Assembly: GCA_027487795.1 (NCBI GenBank)
Contig: JAIYCX010000039.1
Location: 62,001-126,000, forward strand
DNA length: 64,000 bases
Direction of reading: 5' to 3'
Source: Pseudomonadota bacterium
GTDB taxonomy: Bacteria > Bdellovibrionota_C > UBA2361 > SZUA-149 > DAOLCO01
The position numbers and the translations under genes are program-made. Position 1 is the first letter of the stretch. Each line of letters starts with the position of its first letter. A model generated the notes under the pieces. That model was not told the DNA's origin and made no database searches. It saw nothing but the letters and a program-made list of their open reading frames with translations. This document shows, in pieces, positions 53,489 through 63,509 of this stretch.

Positions 53489-55067
53489 TAAAAAATCTCT
53501 CTAATAGTTTTTTTCCTATTGCCACTCCACCGGTTCTGGAGCTTCCGTTATCTATTACAAGTGCAGCAATTGCAATAGTAGGATTTTCAACTGGCGCAAC
53601 TGCAACAAACCATAAATAAAGTCCTTTAGGGCTTTGTCCTTTAAGAGTACCAGTTTTTCCTGCAATTGAAACCTTTTTCAAGGTGGAACTTGAATTCGCA
53701 AAATGTTTTCTAGCGGTTCCTTCTGTTACAGTGGACTCCATCATCGCTACAACTTCACTAGCAGTAGAAGGCCTTACTATTTGCGATAAAACTTGTGGTC
53801 TAGTTCTTTTAATTATTTTTCCAGATGAATCTACTACCGAATCTATGATATATGGCTTCATCATTAATCCACTATTTCCTAAAGCTCCAGCAATTGTCGC
53901 ACCATGAACTGGGCTAATATACGCAGCGCCAAATCCTGCAGCTGTTCTTGCTAATGAGTATTTATCTTCTCCAAGAGTAAGAGAGCTAGGAGCTAAAGGA
54001 AAGTCCTGACTGATATTTTTAGAAAATCCAAAACTATTAGCATATTCTTTAATTAAGTCAGTACTAAGATTATTAAGCGCTACTCGAGCAAATACAGGAT
54101 TACAAGATTTACCTAATGCTTTTCCTAGGTCCATTCTAAGTCTATCTTGAGTATTGCTTGGAAGGTAGTTATGTCTACCAAGTGAGTAAGTTCCTCCTCT
54201 ATAAAAGACTTCAGAATTTGAATTAAGTCCTGAGTTTTCGACAGCTGCTGCTGCAGTTATTATTTTAAATAGAGAAGCTGCAGGAAGAGTATTTCTAGCC
54301 ACTAAAAGTTGTCCGTAATTGTCCAGTGCGGAATGTCCTGCAAGCGCAAGGACTTTTCCAGTTCTCGGATCAAGGGCTACTAGTGCTCCCGAGCTAATTT
54401 TCGCCTGTGCTAGAATTTTTTCTGCTTCGACTTGAAGCTCTTCATCTAAAGTTAGTAAAACTGTTTCACCTTTTCTACTAGTATCTACGTATTTACCTGC
54501 ATTATTTTGAGTAAACGGCCCAACATGTGAAAGTCCGCCAGACTCTGAAGGAATATAGCTTTTTGATAGTCTATTAAATTCAGAATAAAATTCTGTTTCA
54601 CTAGGTGGGGGAGCGATCGCCGAAATAGTTTCTTCTGGTTGGCTTTGATTAATATTATTTCTTGGAGTACTTCCTCTTTGAGCTAGAGATCTGTAACTAC
54701 TTTTAGTATTTTTTTTCTTAACGGAATTTTTCAGAGAAAATCTAGCTCTGCTATTGATACCTTTATTGCTTGCTGACTTACCAAGTTTAGAGTAGGTGCC
54801 AGTGCTTTTATTTTTGATACTTTTCGCGCTGGTATCGTCATTTGATGATTTTTTTATTGTAGATTTAGCAGCAGAATTTTTGTTTGCGGCTAGACTACTG
54901 CCTTTTTTAGTAGGTTTATTCGAGCTGAATATTATGGAATTGGGCTTATTTGATCTCTTTGATGATTTTTTAGAAGTAGCCGAATATGCAATATCCGGAC
55001 AAAGGCTACCCCATATCATTACGCAAGTTATTGTTATTGCTGATAATTTTAATCTATTGTTAAACAA
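53391..55067 (-). CDS. Penicillin-binding protein transpeptidase
   Basis: 558 residues, TTG start with AAAGG upstream. A signal sequence (ITITCVMIWGSLCPDIAYS) is followed by a Lys/Ser/Asn-rich linker of about 110 residues, then a DD-transpeptidase domain from about residue 185 with SLFK (active serine), SCN and KTG motifs. No class-A glycosyltransferase domain and no large class-B dimerisation domain, so it is a simplified peptidoglycan cross-linker. Downstream of murU and amgK on the same strand, an interesting cell-wall group. Confidence 0.85.
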   Translation of the reverse strand: MFNNRLKLSAITITCVMIWGSLCPDIAYSATSKKSSKRSNKPNSIIFSSNKPTKKGSSLAANKNSAAKSTIKKSSNDDTSAKSIKNKSTGTYSKLGKSASNKGINSRARFSLKNSVKKKNTKSSYRSLAQRGSTPRNNINQSQPEETISAIAPPPSETEFYSEFNRLSKSYIPSESGGLSHVGPFTQNNAGKYVDTSRKGETVLLTLDEELQVEAEKILAQAKISSGALVALDPRTGKVLALAGHSALDNYGQLLVARNTLPAASLFKIITAAAAVENSGLNSNSEVFYRGGTYSLGRHNYLPSNTQDRLRMDLGKALGKSCNPVFARVALNNLSTDLIKEYANSFGFSKNISQDFPLAPSSLTLGEDKYSLARTAAGFGAAYISPVHGATIAGALGNSGLMMKPYIIDSVVDSSGKIIKRTRPQVLSQIVRPSTASEVVAMMESTVTEGTARKHFANSSSTLKKVSIAGKTGTLKGQSPKGLYLWFVAVAPVENPTIAIAALVIDNGSSRTGGVAIGKKLLERFFNGTNTTVLSKSTETSTERKTAQAPIHKSKKII

Positions 55068-55120
55068 CTTTTAGCCTTTAAAAACAAAATTAGACATACA
55101 ATATATTATGACCTTTTCTT

Positions 55121-55918
55121 CTAATTTGTAGTAGGGGAAAAATGATCATCTAGGTATTTTGATGCAAGTTTTAGGCTTTCGGGATTACCTACGTCATTCC
55201 AGTAGTGATTAGAGATAGTTACGGTAATTTCGTAATCTTTATCGGTATTTTGGGATAAAATAATCGGAAATATATCCTTAGTGGTACTAAAAATTTTCTT
55301 ATTATTTTTAAGGCTAAATTCTTCGGCAATATTTAAGAATTTTTTGGAAATAAGCGAGATTCCGATGAAAATAACATCTTCTATGTGAGAATCGTTAGTA
55401 TAACTTTCACCTAGAAATTTCACTAATCTATTTTTACTATTTATACCTAGAACTGAATATTTACCTTTATCTTCTTCATTAATCTTTTTAGCGAGTATAC
55501 TAATTACGGGCTTTGGTACTGAGTAGAAACAATTTAATAAATTATTATATTCTACTTCAAACAGTTTTGGCTCTATAAATACATCACTATTCCAAACTAA
55601 AATATTAGGCGTAGTAAAATATTTAGAGGCATTTAGAAGACCTCCTCCTGTATCTAATAATTCCTCTTCACGTATACAAATAATCTCTAAACCCCATTGT
55701 TGTCCGTTCCCAAGATAATTTTCTAAAATTTCAGCTTTATAAAAAGTATTTATATAGACTTTTTTAATACCAATTTGTTTTAAAATTTTAAGGTTTCTGG
55801 AAATTAAGCTTTCTCCATTAAGCTCAATTAAAGGTTTCGGAAGATTCTTAGTTAACTCGCCCATGCGAGTCCCAAGACCTGCGGATAATAAGAATGCCTC
55901 TGTAATTAAATTGCTCAA
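55121..55918 (-). CDS. murU: Sugar-1-phosphate nucleotidyltransferase (MurU-like)
   Basis: 265 residues, TTG start. LSAGLGTRMGELTKNLPKPLIEL is the nucleotide-binding signature; DTGGGLLNA and VWNSDVFIE follow, as in MurU, which converts N-acetylmuramate 1-phosphate to UDP-MurNAc in Pseudomonas-type recycling. The upstream partner gene is an AmgK-like kinase, which makes MurU the preferred reading over a glucose- or mannose-1-phosphate enzyme. Two bases after amgK. Confidence 0.75.
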   Translation of the reverse strand: MSNLITEAFLLSAGLGTRMGELTKNLPKPLIELNGESLISRNLKILKQIGIKKVYINTFYKAEILENYLGNGQQWGLEIICIREEELLDTGGGLLNASKYFTTPNILVWNSDVFIEPKLFEVEYNNLLNCFYSVPKPVISILAKKINEEDKGKYSVLGINSKNRLVKFLGESYTNDSHIEDVIFIGISLISKKFLNIAEEFSLKNNKKIFSTTKDIFPIILSQNTDKDYEITVTISNHYWNDVGNPESLKLASKYLDDHFSPTTN

Positions 55919-55920
55919 GA

Positions 55921-56940
55921 CTAAACTTCTTTTTCAATTATTTCTAAAAGAGTCCCATACGAAGGATCTTGAATTTTTAAATAATTTAAAGTTTTTTTAA
56001 TACGTGAAACTGTACCTGGAACCCATTCGCCGTATCTTAATAACCCTCTTTGTTTTACGATTCTTTTAAATAAGCCGGATACTTTTAAATCTCTTTGTAA
56101 TTGTACTCTAGGGTATTCAAAGATTCTGACTGCTTCTTCATAATTAGAGAAATAATAATTTTCTACTTCCTCAATAATCTCATTTGTTATGATTTTATCA
56201 ACATCTCTTTCATGAATTAGAGCTACTAGATCATAACTACGAGGTCCTAGGAGAGCATCTTGAAAATCAATAACACGTAGTTTGTCATTAAGATCGACTA
56301 TTAAATTCCATGCATGAAAATCTCTATGCACTAATACTTTTTGAAATGAATCAATTTCGTTTGATAATTTTATAATTATATTTTTAACTTCATTTTTTGT
56401 AGATTCTGAACAAGATTCTTTTAAGACAAAATCGACAAATTGATTAGCCTCTCTGACATATGTGCTAATGTCTAAGGTTCTTTGAAATGCAAAAAATGAT
56501 TGGTCTGGTTTTATATTTTGTATTCTTTGAACAATATTAACTGCTTCGAAGAGTTGTTTTTTTATTTTATACTCTTCTTTACTGTTAAAAGTTTCTATTA
56601 GTAGATTATCACCAAGATCTTCAATTAAAAGTACCCCAATATCATGACAATTACTTACCAACTTAGGCACAGGAATGGAGTTTTTGAAGAAGAACTCCGT
56701 TAGCTCAATATATGCTTGATCACTAGTTCTCAAGATTTTTGATTCTGCTTCTGGAGGTGTGGTTGAGTCAAAAACCATAGCGAGCAAAGTTTTTGATCTG
56801 ATACTGTTCTCCGCCTCAAAAAATAGCCTAAAATATCTCCTTGGAGACAGGTCTCCAGCTATTTGAGTAATAGAACTAGGTAAATTCTCCCCTGGGAAGC
56901 TTCTTGTAAGGGCTTGATTAATACGATTTGTAGTTTCCAT
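55921..56940 (-). CDS. amgK: Anomeric sugar kinase AmgK-like
   Basis: 339 residues of the APH fold. GDLSPRRYFRL near the N-terminus, GVLLIEDLGDNLL, the catalytic VLVHRDFHAWNLIV and IDFQDALLGPRSYDLVALI. AmgK phosphorylates the anomeric hydroxyl of MurNAc/GlcNAc, and MurU then makes UDP-MurNAc, bypassing fosfomycin-sensitive MurA. The pair amgK-murU in tandem supports the assignment. Confidence 0.78.
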   Translation of the reverse strand: METTNRINQALTRSFPGENLPSSITQIAGDLSPRRYFRLFFEAENSIRSKTLLAMVFDSTTPPEAESKILRTSDQAYIELTEFFFKNSIPVPKLVSNCHDIGVLLIEDLGDNLLIETFNSKEEYKIKKQLFEAVNIVQRIQNIKPDQSFFAFQRTLDISTYVREANQFVDFVLKESCSESTKNEVKNIIIKLSNEIDSFQKVLVHRDFHAWNLIVDLNDKLRVIDFQDALLGPRSYDLVALIHERDVDKIITNEIIEEVENYYFSNYEEAVRIFEYPRVQLQRDLKVSGLFKRIVKQRGLLRYGEWVPGTVSRIKKTLNYLKIQDPSYGTLLEIIEKEV

Positions 56941-56984
56941 TTCTATATGATCTTAGTTGATTCTAAGATTTTATACCTTATGCT

Positions 56985-57725
56985 ATGTTTCTAACAATGA
57001 ATAATACAAATTCTCAAAAAAAAATTACTAGCGGTACACTATATATCGTAGCTACGCCGATCGGCAACTTAGAAGATTTTTCATATCGCGCAATTGAAAC
57101 TTTAAAAGCCGTTGATCTTATCCTTGCCGAGGATACTAGGAAATTTGGAATAATTAAGAAACTATATAATATTGAAACACCAGCAATTAGCTTATTTGAG
57201 CATAATGAGAGTTTTAAGGTAGAAGAAATCTTGAGGCGTTTAGAGGAGGGGGCCAGCCTTGCCTTAGTTAGTGACGCAGGAACTCCTTTAATTAGTGACC
57301 CTGGTTATCGTGTCGTGTCTGAATGCAGGTCTAGGGGTTTTAAAATTTCTCCTATACCCGGAGCATCTGCCGTAACAAGCGCTCTTTCGATAAGTGGGCT
57401 TGAGACAGATAAATTCATATTTTTGGGCTTTTTACCTGTAAAGCAAGGCAAGAAAAAGTCTACCTTAGAAGAATTTTGCTTATTACCAGCCACGGTTGTA
57501 TTCTTTGAATCACCTCATCGTCTTATTAAGACTCTAATACTAGTTAATGACTTATTTCCCCTCAGAAAAATAGTAGTTTGTAGAGAACTTACAAAAATAT
57601 ACGAGGAGGTATTGTCTGGAACTGCTTCTGATATATTATCAGATTTAAATAAAAGATCGTCAATAAAAGGAGAAATAGTAGTTCTAATAAGTAAAAATAA
57701 TACTACAGAACTAGATTTAGACTAA
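56985..57725 (+). CDS. rsmI: 16S rRNA 2'-O-ribose C1402 methyltransferase
   Basis: 246 residues. GTLYIVATPIGNLEDFSYRAIETL, AEDTRKFG, SLVSDAGTPLISDPGY and IPGASAVTSALSISGL are RsmI blocks. The ATG at 56997 is an equally good start. Divergent from amgK across 44 bases. Followed by the polyprenyl synthase gene after 4 bases. Confidence 0.94.
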   Translation: MFLTMNNTNSQKKITSGTLYIVATPIGNLEDFSYRAIETLKAVDLILAEDTRKFGIIKKLYNIETPAISLFEHNESFKVEEILRRLEEGASLALVSDAGTPLISDPGYRVVSECRSRGFKISPIPGASAVTSALSISGLETDKFIFLGFLPVKQGKKKSTLEEFCLLPATVVFFESPHRLIKTLILVNDLFPLRKIVVCRELTKIYEEVLSGTASDILSDLNKRSSIKGEIVVLISKNNTTELDLD

Positions 57726-57729
57726 ACAG

Positions 57730-58788
57730 ATGTCAGAAGAAGTTTTAGAACAAATAACCGCCGTCACAGCACCTGAAACTATTTTAAAACAAGATAGATT
57801 AGGATTACTTAAACTTTCAGTTAAAGCTGCATTTCTTGCCGGAGCTCAGGGGTTAAGACAGGTTGAAAATAAAGTAAGAGAAAGATTAGGTTCCGAAGCA
57901 CCAGTATTAACGGATATTAGTACCTATCTGTTAGATCTTGGTGGAAAAAGGATGAGACCACTTTTGACTATCTTAGCAGCACAGCTTTTTAAAATGAAGG
58001 AGCCAAATCTTAAGTTAATAGATGCCGCCGCTGGAATTGAATTGATTCATATGGCAACGCTTCTTCATGACGATATCATAGATCAAAGTCCAAGAAGAAG
58101 AAGCAAGCCATCTGCATACGCTTTATATGGTCTTCCAAGCACGTTGCTTACTGGGGATTTTTTATTAGTTAGAGCGTTTGGTTTGTGTGCTAAACTAGAT
58201 CGATTTGTAGTTGAAGAAACTGAAAATGCTTGTGTTGCCTTAACGGAAGGCGAGATTGTTGAGGGAGTAATCGATGTCGATCGTCCTCAAACTTTAGATC
58301 AGTATTTAAACGTCATAGAGAAAAAAACTGCGTCTCTATTTGAATTATCATCTGTGGTTGGTGCACATTTAGCTGGTGCAACTCCCGATGAAGTAAGAAA
58401 GCTTAGAGTTTTTGGAAGATATGCAGGTGTTGCTTTTCAAATGATTGATGACATTTTAGATATTACTGCTGATGAGGATCTATTAGGTAAGCCAGCGGGA
58501 ACTGATATTAGACAAAAGACTCCATCACTTGTTAATATTTTATGGTTTGAAGAAGATCCAGTAGCGGCTAAGAAGTTTTTTTCAAAAGATAATACAGAAG
58601 AAGAAGTTAAAGAGGCTTTAGTATTTTTATCTCGTTCAAAGATTATTGAAAAAGCTAGATTACATGCTAAAGATTATGCAGGTAGAGCTACAAACGCTTT
58701 AATTTCATTGGATGAAAGTTCAGTAGATCTTAAAGTAAGAGCTCAGTTATTTTCGCTTTTGGAATATACTTTAGAAAGATGTTTGTAA
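57730..58788 (+). CDS. ispB: Polyprenyl diphosphate synthase (octaprenyl type)
   Basis: 352 residues. First aspartate-rich motif LLHDDIIDQSPRRR, second MIDDILDITAD, GGKRMRPLL near the N-terminus. Elongates isoprenyl chains for quinones. Chain length is not decided by sequence; small residues before the first motif suggest a long product. A quinone is needed by the sdhCAB complex in this window. In line with rsmI and the DUF971 gene. Confidence 0.88.
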   Translation: MSEEVLEQITAVTAPETILKQDRLGLLKLSVKAAFLAGAQGLRQVENKVRERLGSEAPVLTDISTYLLDLGGKRMRPLLTILAAQLFKMKEPNLKLIDAAAGIELIHMATLLHDDIIDQSPRRRSKPSAYALYGLPSTLLTGDFLLVRAFGLCAKLDRFVVEETENACVALTEGEIVEGVIDVDRPQTLDQYLNVIEKKTASLFELSSVVGAHLAGATPDEVRKLRVFGRYAGVAFQMIDDILDITADEDLLGKPAGTDIRQKTPSLVNILWFEEDPVAAKKFFSKDNTEEEVKEALVFLSRSKIIEKARLHAKDYAGRATNALISLDESSVDLKVRAQLFSLLEYTLERCL

Positions 58789-58795
58789 GAGCCTT

Positions 58796-59167
58796 ATGAA
58801 TATAGTTAAAATATCCAGGATCACGGAACAGAAAGTTGGGTCCTCAAATGAAAATGATTTAGTTGGTAAGGGTATAGAGATAGTATTAAATAATGGCGAA
58901 ATTAAAAAAATAGATTCGCTAGTACTACGAGAGAATTGTCCTTGCGCAAGTTGTTCTGAGAGAAGAGGGGATTCAAGCCATGATGCACCTCTAAGTGGTA
59001 AGCCTGCAGCAGGCCGCGCTCTTTTGAAAGTAGTTAAATCTTCAATTACAGAAGAAGCAAATATTACAAAGATTTGGAATATCGGTAACTACGCTTTAGG
59101 TATGAGATATTCTGATGGCCATGATTCAGGTATTTACACCTATAAATTTCTTGTAGAGTTATCTTAA
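58796..59167 (+). CDS. DUF971 domain protein
   Basis: 123 residues. LRENCPCASC and YALGMRYSDGHDSGIYTYKFL are the DUF971 (gamma-butyrobetaine hydroxylase N-terminal-like) hallmarks; the cysteine and histidine pattern suggests metal binding. Role is not established; homologues lie near iron-sulfur or ubiquinone genes. 7 bases after the polyprenyl synthase gene, last gene of the rsmI operon. Confidence 0.85.
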   Translation: MNIVKISRITEQKVGSSNENDLVGKGIEIVLNNGEIKKIDSLVLRENCPCASCSERRGDSSHDAPLSGKPAAGRALLKVVKSSITEEANITKIWNIGNYALGMRYSDGHDSGIYTYKFLVELS

Positions 59168-59198
59168 CGATCTCTTCATAATATTTACAATAAATTTA

Positions 59199-61094
59199 CT
59201 ACCAAAGAGTCTGTAAGTAGTCCTCAAGTGCTACTGATCTAGTCTGTATTTCTTTTAAGGCTTTAGTTATTTGTGATTCTTCAGTTGAGAGTTCTAAAAC
59301 TTTTCTTGCAGTACTTAGACTATCTTCAAGTAGAGCTCTCCCTCGACCTCTAAAATCTTTTGCCTCAGTATTTAGTTTTACTTGAGTCATGAAGATAATA
59401 GTTTTAAGTTTTGTTTTTAGTGAAGCAAGTTCATCTGAACCGTCTTCTGTCATTGGCTTATCTTTGGCTAAACGATCTTCTAATCTTTTTCTTTGTTCTT
59501 CTTCGATTAATCTATCTCTCAGAAGTTTATCAATTTCAAAATCACTCAATCCAGAACTTGCCACTATTTCTAATGCTTGCTCTTCACCCGTATCTAAGTC
59601 TTTAGCAGATACGTGAACTATCCCTTCAGCATCAATCTCAAAACTAACTGCAATATCAGGAATTCCTCTTGGAGCTGGTCTAATTCCTTTTAATTCAAAT
59701 CTTCCGAGTGTTTTATTATCGGGTGCAAATTCGCTTTCACCTTGAAGTACGTGAATACTAACTTGCGGTTGATTTGGTGCACTTGTAGTAACAATTTCCG
59801 TTCTTCTACTTGGAATTGTAGTGTTTCTAGGAATTATATTATGCATTTTTGCACCTTGGATTTCTATTCCAAGACTTAGGGAAGTAACATCTAAAAGACT
59901 TACCCCTTTAATAAAACCTTGCAGAAGACCTGCTTGAACCGCGGCCCCTAATGCTACTGCTTGATCTGGGTCTATTGTATCTAATGGCTCTTTTCCAAAT
60001 ATTTCTCTTGCAGCTTTTTTAACTGCGGGCATTCTTGTCATCCCACCAACGAGAATAACATCAGTTATATCTTCTGCGCTTAGACCAGAGTCAGCTAAAG
60101 CTTGGAAGCAAGGATTCTCAATTCTTTTAATTATAGGTTGAACTATTTCTTCTAGTTTACGTCTATCTAGAGGGATTTTCATATGTTCAAGGCCCTGAAC
60201 GAATGTTAACTCAACATCAACTTTTGGCTGATTTGAGAGGGCGTGCTTTGCATCTCTTGCGGCATCTTTAAATCTTTGTAAAACAACTCTGTCATTTGAA
60301 ACATCTTTGCCAGTTTTTAATCTGAATTCTTCTAGTAAGTATGAAACGATACCTAAATCAAAATCTTCTCCACCTAAATATGTATCACCATTAGTAGCTT
60401 TTACATCAAAAACACCATCCCGAAGCTCTAGTATTGAAATATCAAATGTCCCACCACCAAGATCAAAGACCGCAATCATTCTATCAGCATTTTTTTGCTT
60501 ATATGATTTACTAACTTCATCTTTTAATACATCTTGACCATTTATAATGTTCATACCAAATGCTAGGGCAGCAGCAGTCGGCTCATTAATTATTCTTAAA
60601 ACATCTAAGCCAGCTAGTCTCCCTGCATCCTTAGTTGCTTGTCTTTGTGAATCATTAAAGTGAGCAGGAACGGTAATGACTGCTCTTCGTATTGGTTCGT
60701 TAAAATAATTTTCTGCAACTTGTTTTAGTCTTGTAAGAATTTGAGAAGAAATTTCTTCTGGACTCATTGGTGTTCCGTTAACTTCAACCCAAGCATCACC
60801 GTTCTCAGCAGCCAATATTCTATATGGAAGTTTGCCACCGGCTGACATTATTTCTTCACTTCTATACTTACGACCAATTAGTCTTTTAACTGCGAAGATA
60901 GTATTGAGTCGATTGTTTGCTTGCTGGTCTTTCGCAGCGTATCCTACGATTGGTTCGTTAGTGGCAGATATTGCAAATATTGATGGAGTTGTATCTCTAC
61001 CAGATTCATCCAGTATAACAACGGGCTGGCCCTTCTCTATGTATGCTACACAAGAATTTGATGTTCCAAGATCTATACCTATAACTTTTTGCAT
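59199..61094 (-). CDS. dnaK: Hsp70 chaperone (DnaK family)
   Basis: 631 residues. ATPase motifs IGIDLGTSNSCVAY, DLGGGTFDISIL and VGGMTRMPAVKKA, then the substrate-binding domain (IPRNTTIPSRRTEI, VLQGESEFAPDN) and a helical lid. An insert of about 15 residues with Lys/Ser (around 195-210) separates it from classical DnaK, and the C-terminus ends in YLQTLW without a disordered acidic tail. No grpE or dnaJ neighbour, so it may be a DnaK paralogue. Confidence 0.85.
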   Translation of the reverse strand: MQKVIGIDLGTSNSCVAYIEKGQPVVILDESGRDTTPSIFAISATNEPIVGYAAKDQQANNRLNTIFAVKRLIGRKYRSEEIMSAGGKLPYRILAAENGDAWVEVNGTPMSPEEISSQILTRLKQVAENYFNEPIRRAVITVPAHFNDSQRQATKDAGRLAGLDVLRIINEPTAAALAFGMNIINGQDVLKDEVSKSYKQKNADRMIAVFDLGGGTFDISILELRDGVFDVKATNGDTYLGGEDFDLGIVSYLLEEFRLKTGKDVSNDRVVLQRFKDAARDAKHALSNQPKVDVELTFVQGLEHMKIPLDRRKLEEIVQPIIKRIENPCFQALADSGLSAEDITDVILVGGMTRMPAVKKAAREIFGKEPLDTIDPDQAVALGAAVQAGLLQGFIKGVSLLDVTSLSLGIEIQGAKMHNIIPRNTTIPSRRTEIVTTSAPNQPQVSIHVLQGESEFAPDNKTLGRFELKGIRPAPRGIPDIAVSFEIDAEGIVHVSAKDLDTGEEQALEIVASSGLSDFEIDKLLRDRLIEEEQRKRLEDRLAKDKPMTEDGSDELASLKTKLKTIIFMTQVKLNTEAKDFRGRGRALLEDSLSTARKVLELSTEESQITKALKEIQTRSVALEDYLQTLW

Positions 61095-61100
61095 ATTTAA

Positions 61101-63485
61101 TTAAGCTAGAAGCTGCTCCTTGGACTGACTTTGTAAATATGACTCTAGCCTATGCATCCAGATTCGATAGGTTGTTGATAAGGGAAGATCCACTTCAAAA
61201 TTTCCACTAATGGAAATAGTCTTTCCACCAACTTGTCCTCTTGCCCCAATTGGAATTTCATTTTTCGCCAGAAAATCTTCAACTGCGTTAACATTTTCTT
61301 TAGCAAGCGAAATTAAGAATCTACCACTAGTTTCCGCAAATAATGCAGAATCAGGACGTAGCTTAGTATTCTTTTCAGATTTTACATTCTCTTGAAGAAA
61401 AACAAGATTAGCACCAATAGGTTTGTCACGACTAAGACATGCTTCAACTAAGGAAACACCGAGTCCGCCTCTTCCTAGATCATGACAAGATTTTAATAAC
61501 TTTAATTTATTCAATTCTAGAATAATATTACATCTTTTTAATTCTAAATCGAAGTCGATGTCAGGTACTAAATTATTCACTCTCTTGTGTATATAGTTAG
61601 CATATTCGCTACAACCTATTTCATTTTTAGTCTCACCTATTAAAAATATTATATCTCCTTTTTCCTGAAAAAAGGAAGGACATGCTTCTGAAATATTATT
61701 AAGTTTACCAATACCGACAATTACTGGAGTAGGCATAACTGGTGAACCATCAGTGCCGTTATCGAGTGATACTTCTTCAGAAAGTACAGGAAGATTCCAA
61801 ATACGACTTGCATCTCCAACTCCACGTATTGATTCTGATAAGTCACAGACTTCTCTATAACGTTCTGGACTTCCAAAATTCATACAAATAGAAATACCAA
61901 TAGGACTAGCGCCGTTCGAGACTAGGTTTCTCATTACCTCTGCGATAGTTTGAACAGTGCCAAGATATGGTTCCATCGAAACATAAAGCGAGTTTGAACA
62001 TATATTAATAGCAATAGCTGAATCTTTTGATAGTCTAAGAGCTGCACTATCTTGACCAGGCCTTAAGATACTTCTTCCTCCAACTAGTTGATCAAAATTA
62101 GCCAATATCGGCTGTTTAGAACTTAAATTTGGATTAGCTAGCATGTCCAACCAAGTATCTTCTAAATCACTAGGAACTGGGAAGTTAGTTTCTTTTTCTT
62201 TTGTATCTGCACTTAGGCCTACTTCTCTAATTAAAGACCATTCATCTTTATCAATTCTTTTTTTATTATTATTTAATAGATCAGACGCTGTTCTTTCTGA
62301 TCGCTTAAGCATGGGTGGAAATTGAACTACGTTCATTGTTTTTGCAGTTGCTCCTGAAACTGCAAAATGAAATGGAATATCTGCTGCCTGATAATGATTC
62401 CAATAAAATTCAATACCGTCAGCATCATTTACTTCCCCAACTCTAGTGGAAGCAAGATCCCATTTATATAAAATGTCGTTTAATTGTCTATGTTTCTCAG
62501 GTGTCGTAACTATTAATAACCTATCTGCTGTCTCACTTAGTATTATATCAAGTGGATCAAGTCCTTCTTTTCTTAATGGAACTCTGTCTATATCTAATAG
62601 AATTGGTTTTTTTATTCTTGTTGATAAATTAAATGAAGCAACAGCTAGGCCACCAGCACCTACAACAATAATTTCATTTGCTGCAGCTTCTCTTAGAATT
62701 TCATTACTTGCTCTTATTAAACGCCCTGCTAGAAGTGGGTCACCCATTGGGATCGAAGCTTTTTCAGATTTACCAGATGGTATTTTTCCTAAAGAGTGAT
62801 CAAGTCCAGTTTTTGCTCCAACGTATAATATTGGGCTTTGATATTCTAAATTTTCTTCGTTCTCTTTCCTCTTTTTTACAAGTCCAAGTACGGCAGTATT
62901 TATAAGTGGAGCTTTATTATAAGAAGGATGAAAATAATAGTCTCCTCCTAACATAGGGATGCCGTAACTGTTTGAGAAAGATCCAAGACCACCAATTATT
63001 TTTTTGAATCTGGTTTGTTGGCTCAATAATTCATGTGAGCCAAATCTAGCCATTCCTAAACAAGCAATTGGCAGTGCTCCTGCCGCGGATAATTCGAGTA
63101 GGGCACTATCTAAGGAACTTTTTCCTGCAAATGATGATTCAATATTAGAAAGTCTATTTTGCTGACTAATTCTTAAAACTATCTCAAAAGTTTCTGCGAG
63201 ATCATCATGATTATCGCTTTCTAATTTTAATAATCTTAGACTACTACCTGCTAAGTTTTGTAACTCATTCTTATTGAAGTTTGATGCTTCGATAAGCGCA
63301 GAAGAATTTTTAAAAGACACTCTATCGGACCAAAGTGCAGAAAAAATAGAAGCTTCGAAATGACTAGGCTCTCTACCTAATCTTTCAACAATCCTTTCCC
63401 ATTCGATAATATCAAGCCCAATATCTAAAGCAGTCTCTAGATTTATCGGAGGATATAGTTTAACTCTGCGTGACCTAATAGCCAT
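61101..63485 (-). CDS. purL: Phosphoribosylformylglycinamidine synthase, large subunit
   Basis: Fourth step of purine synthesis. 794 residues; the length fits the PurL of PurLQS systems rather than the fused 1300-residue form, so PurQ and PurS should exist elsewhere. SLGSFSNSYGIPMLGGDYYF, LKSCHDLGRGGLGVSLVEACL and the central ATP-binding DSAALRLSKDSAIAI region are recognisable. purF is at 18702. Confidence 0.9.
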   Translation of the reverse strand: MAIRSRRVKLYPPINLETALDIGLDIIEWERIVERLGREPSHFEASIFSALWSDRVSFKNSSALIEASNFNKNELQNLAGSSLRLLKLESDNHDDLAETFEIVLRISQQNRLSNIESSFAGKSSLDSALLELSAAGALPIACLGMARFGSHELLSQQTRFKKIIGGLGSFSNSYGIPMLGGDYYFHPSYNKAPLINTAVLGLVKKRKENEENLEYQSPILYVGAKTGLDHSLGKIPSGKSEKASIPMGDPLLAGRLIRASNEILREAAANEIIVVGAGGLAVASFNLSTRIKKPILLDIDRVPLRKEGLDPLDIILSETADRLLIVTTPEKHRQLNDILYKWDLASTRVGEVNDADGIEFYWNHYQAADIPFHFAVSGATAKTMNVVQFPPMLKRSERTASDLLNNNKKRIDKDEWSLIREVGLSADTKEKETNFPVPSDLEDTWLDMLANPNLSSKQPILANFDQLVGGRSILRPGQDSAALRLSKDSAIAINICSNSLYVSMEPYLGTVQTIAEVMRNLVSNGASPIGISICMNFGSPERYREVCDLSESIRGVGDASRIWNLPVLSEEVSLDNGTDGSPVMPTPVIVGIGKLNNISEACPSFFQEKGDIIFLIGETKNEIGCSEYANYIHKRVNNLVPDIDFDLELKRCNIILELNKLKLLKSCHDLGRGGLGVSLVEACLSRDKPIGANLVFLQENVKSEKNTKLRPDSALFAETSGRFLISLAKENVNAVEDFLAKNEIPIGARGQVGGKTISISGNFEVDLPLSTTYRIWMHRLESYLQSQSKEQLLA

Positions 63486-63509
63486 AGAAATCTATTATTA
63501 TAGTCTAAA

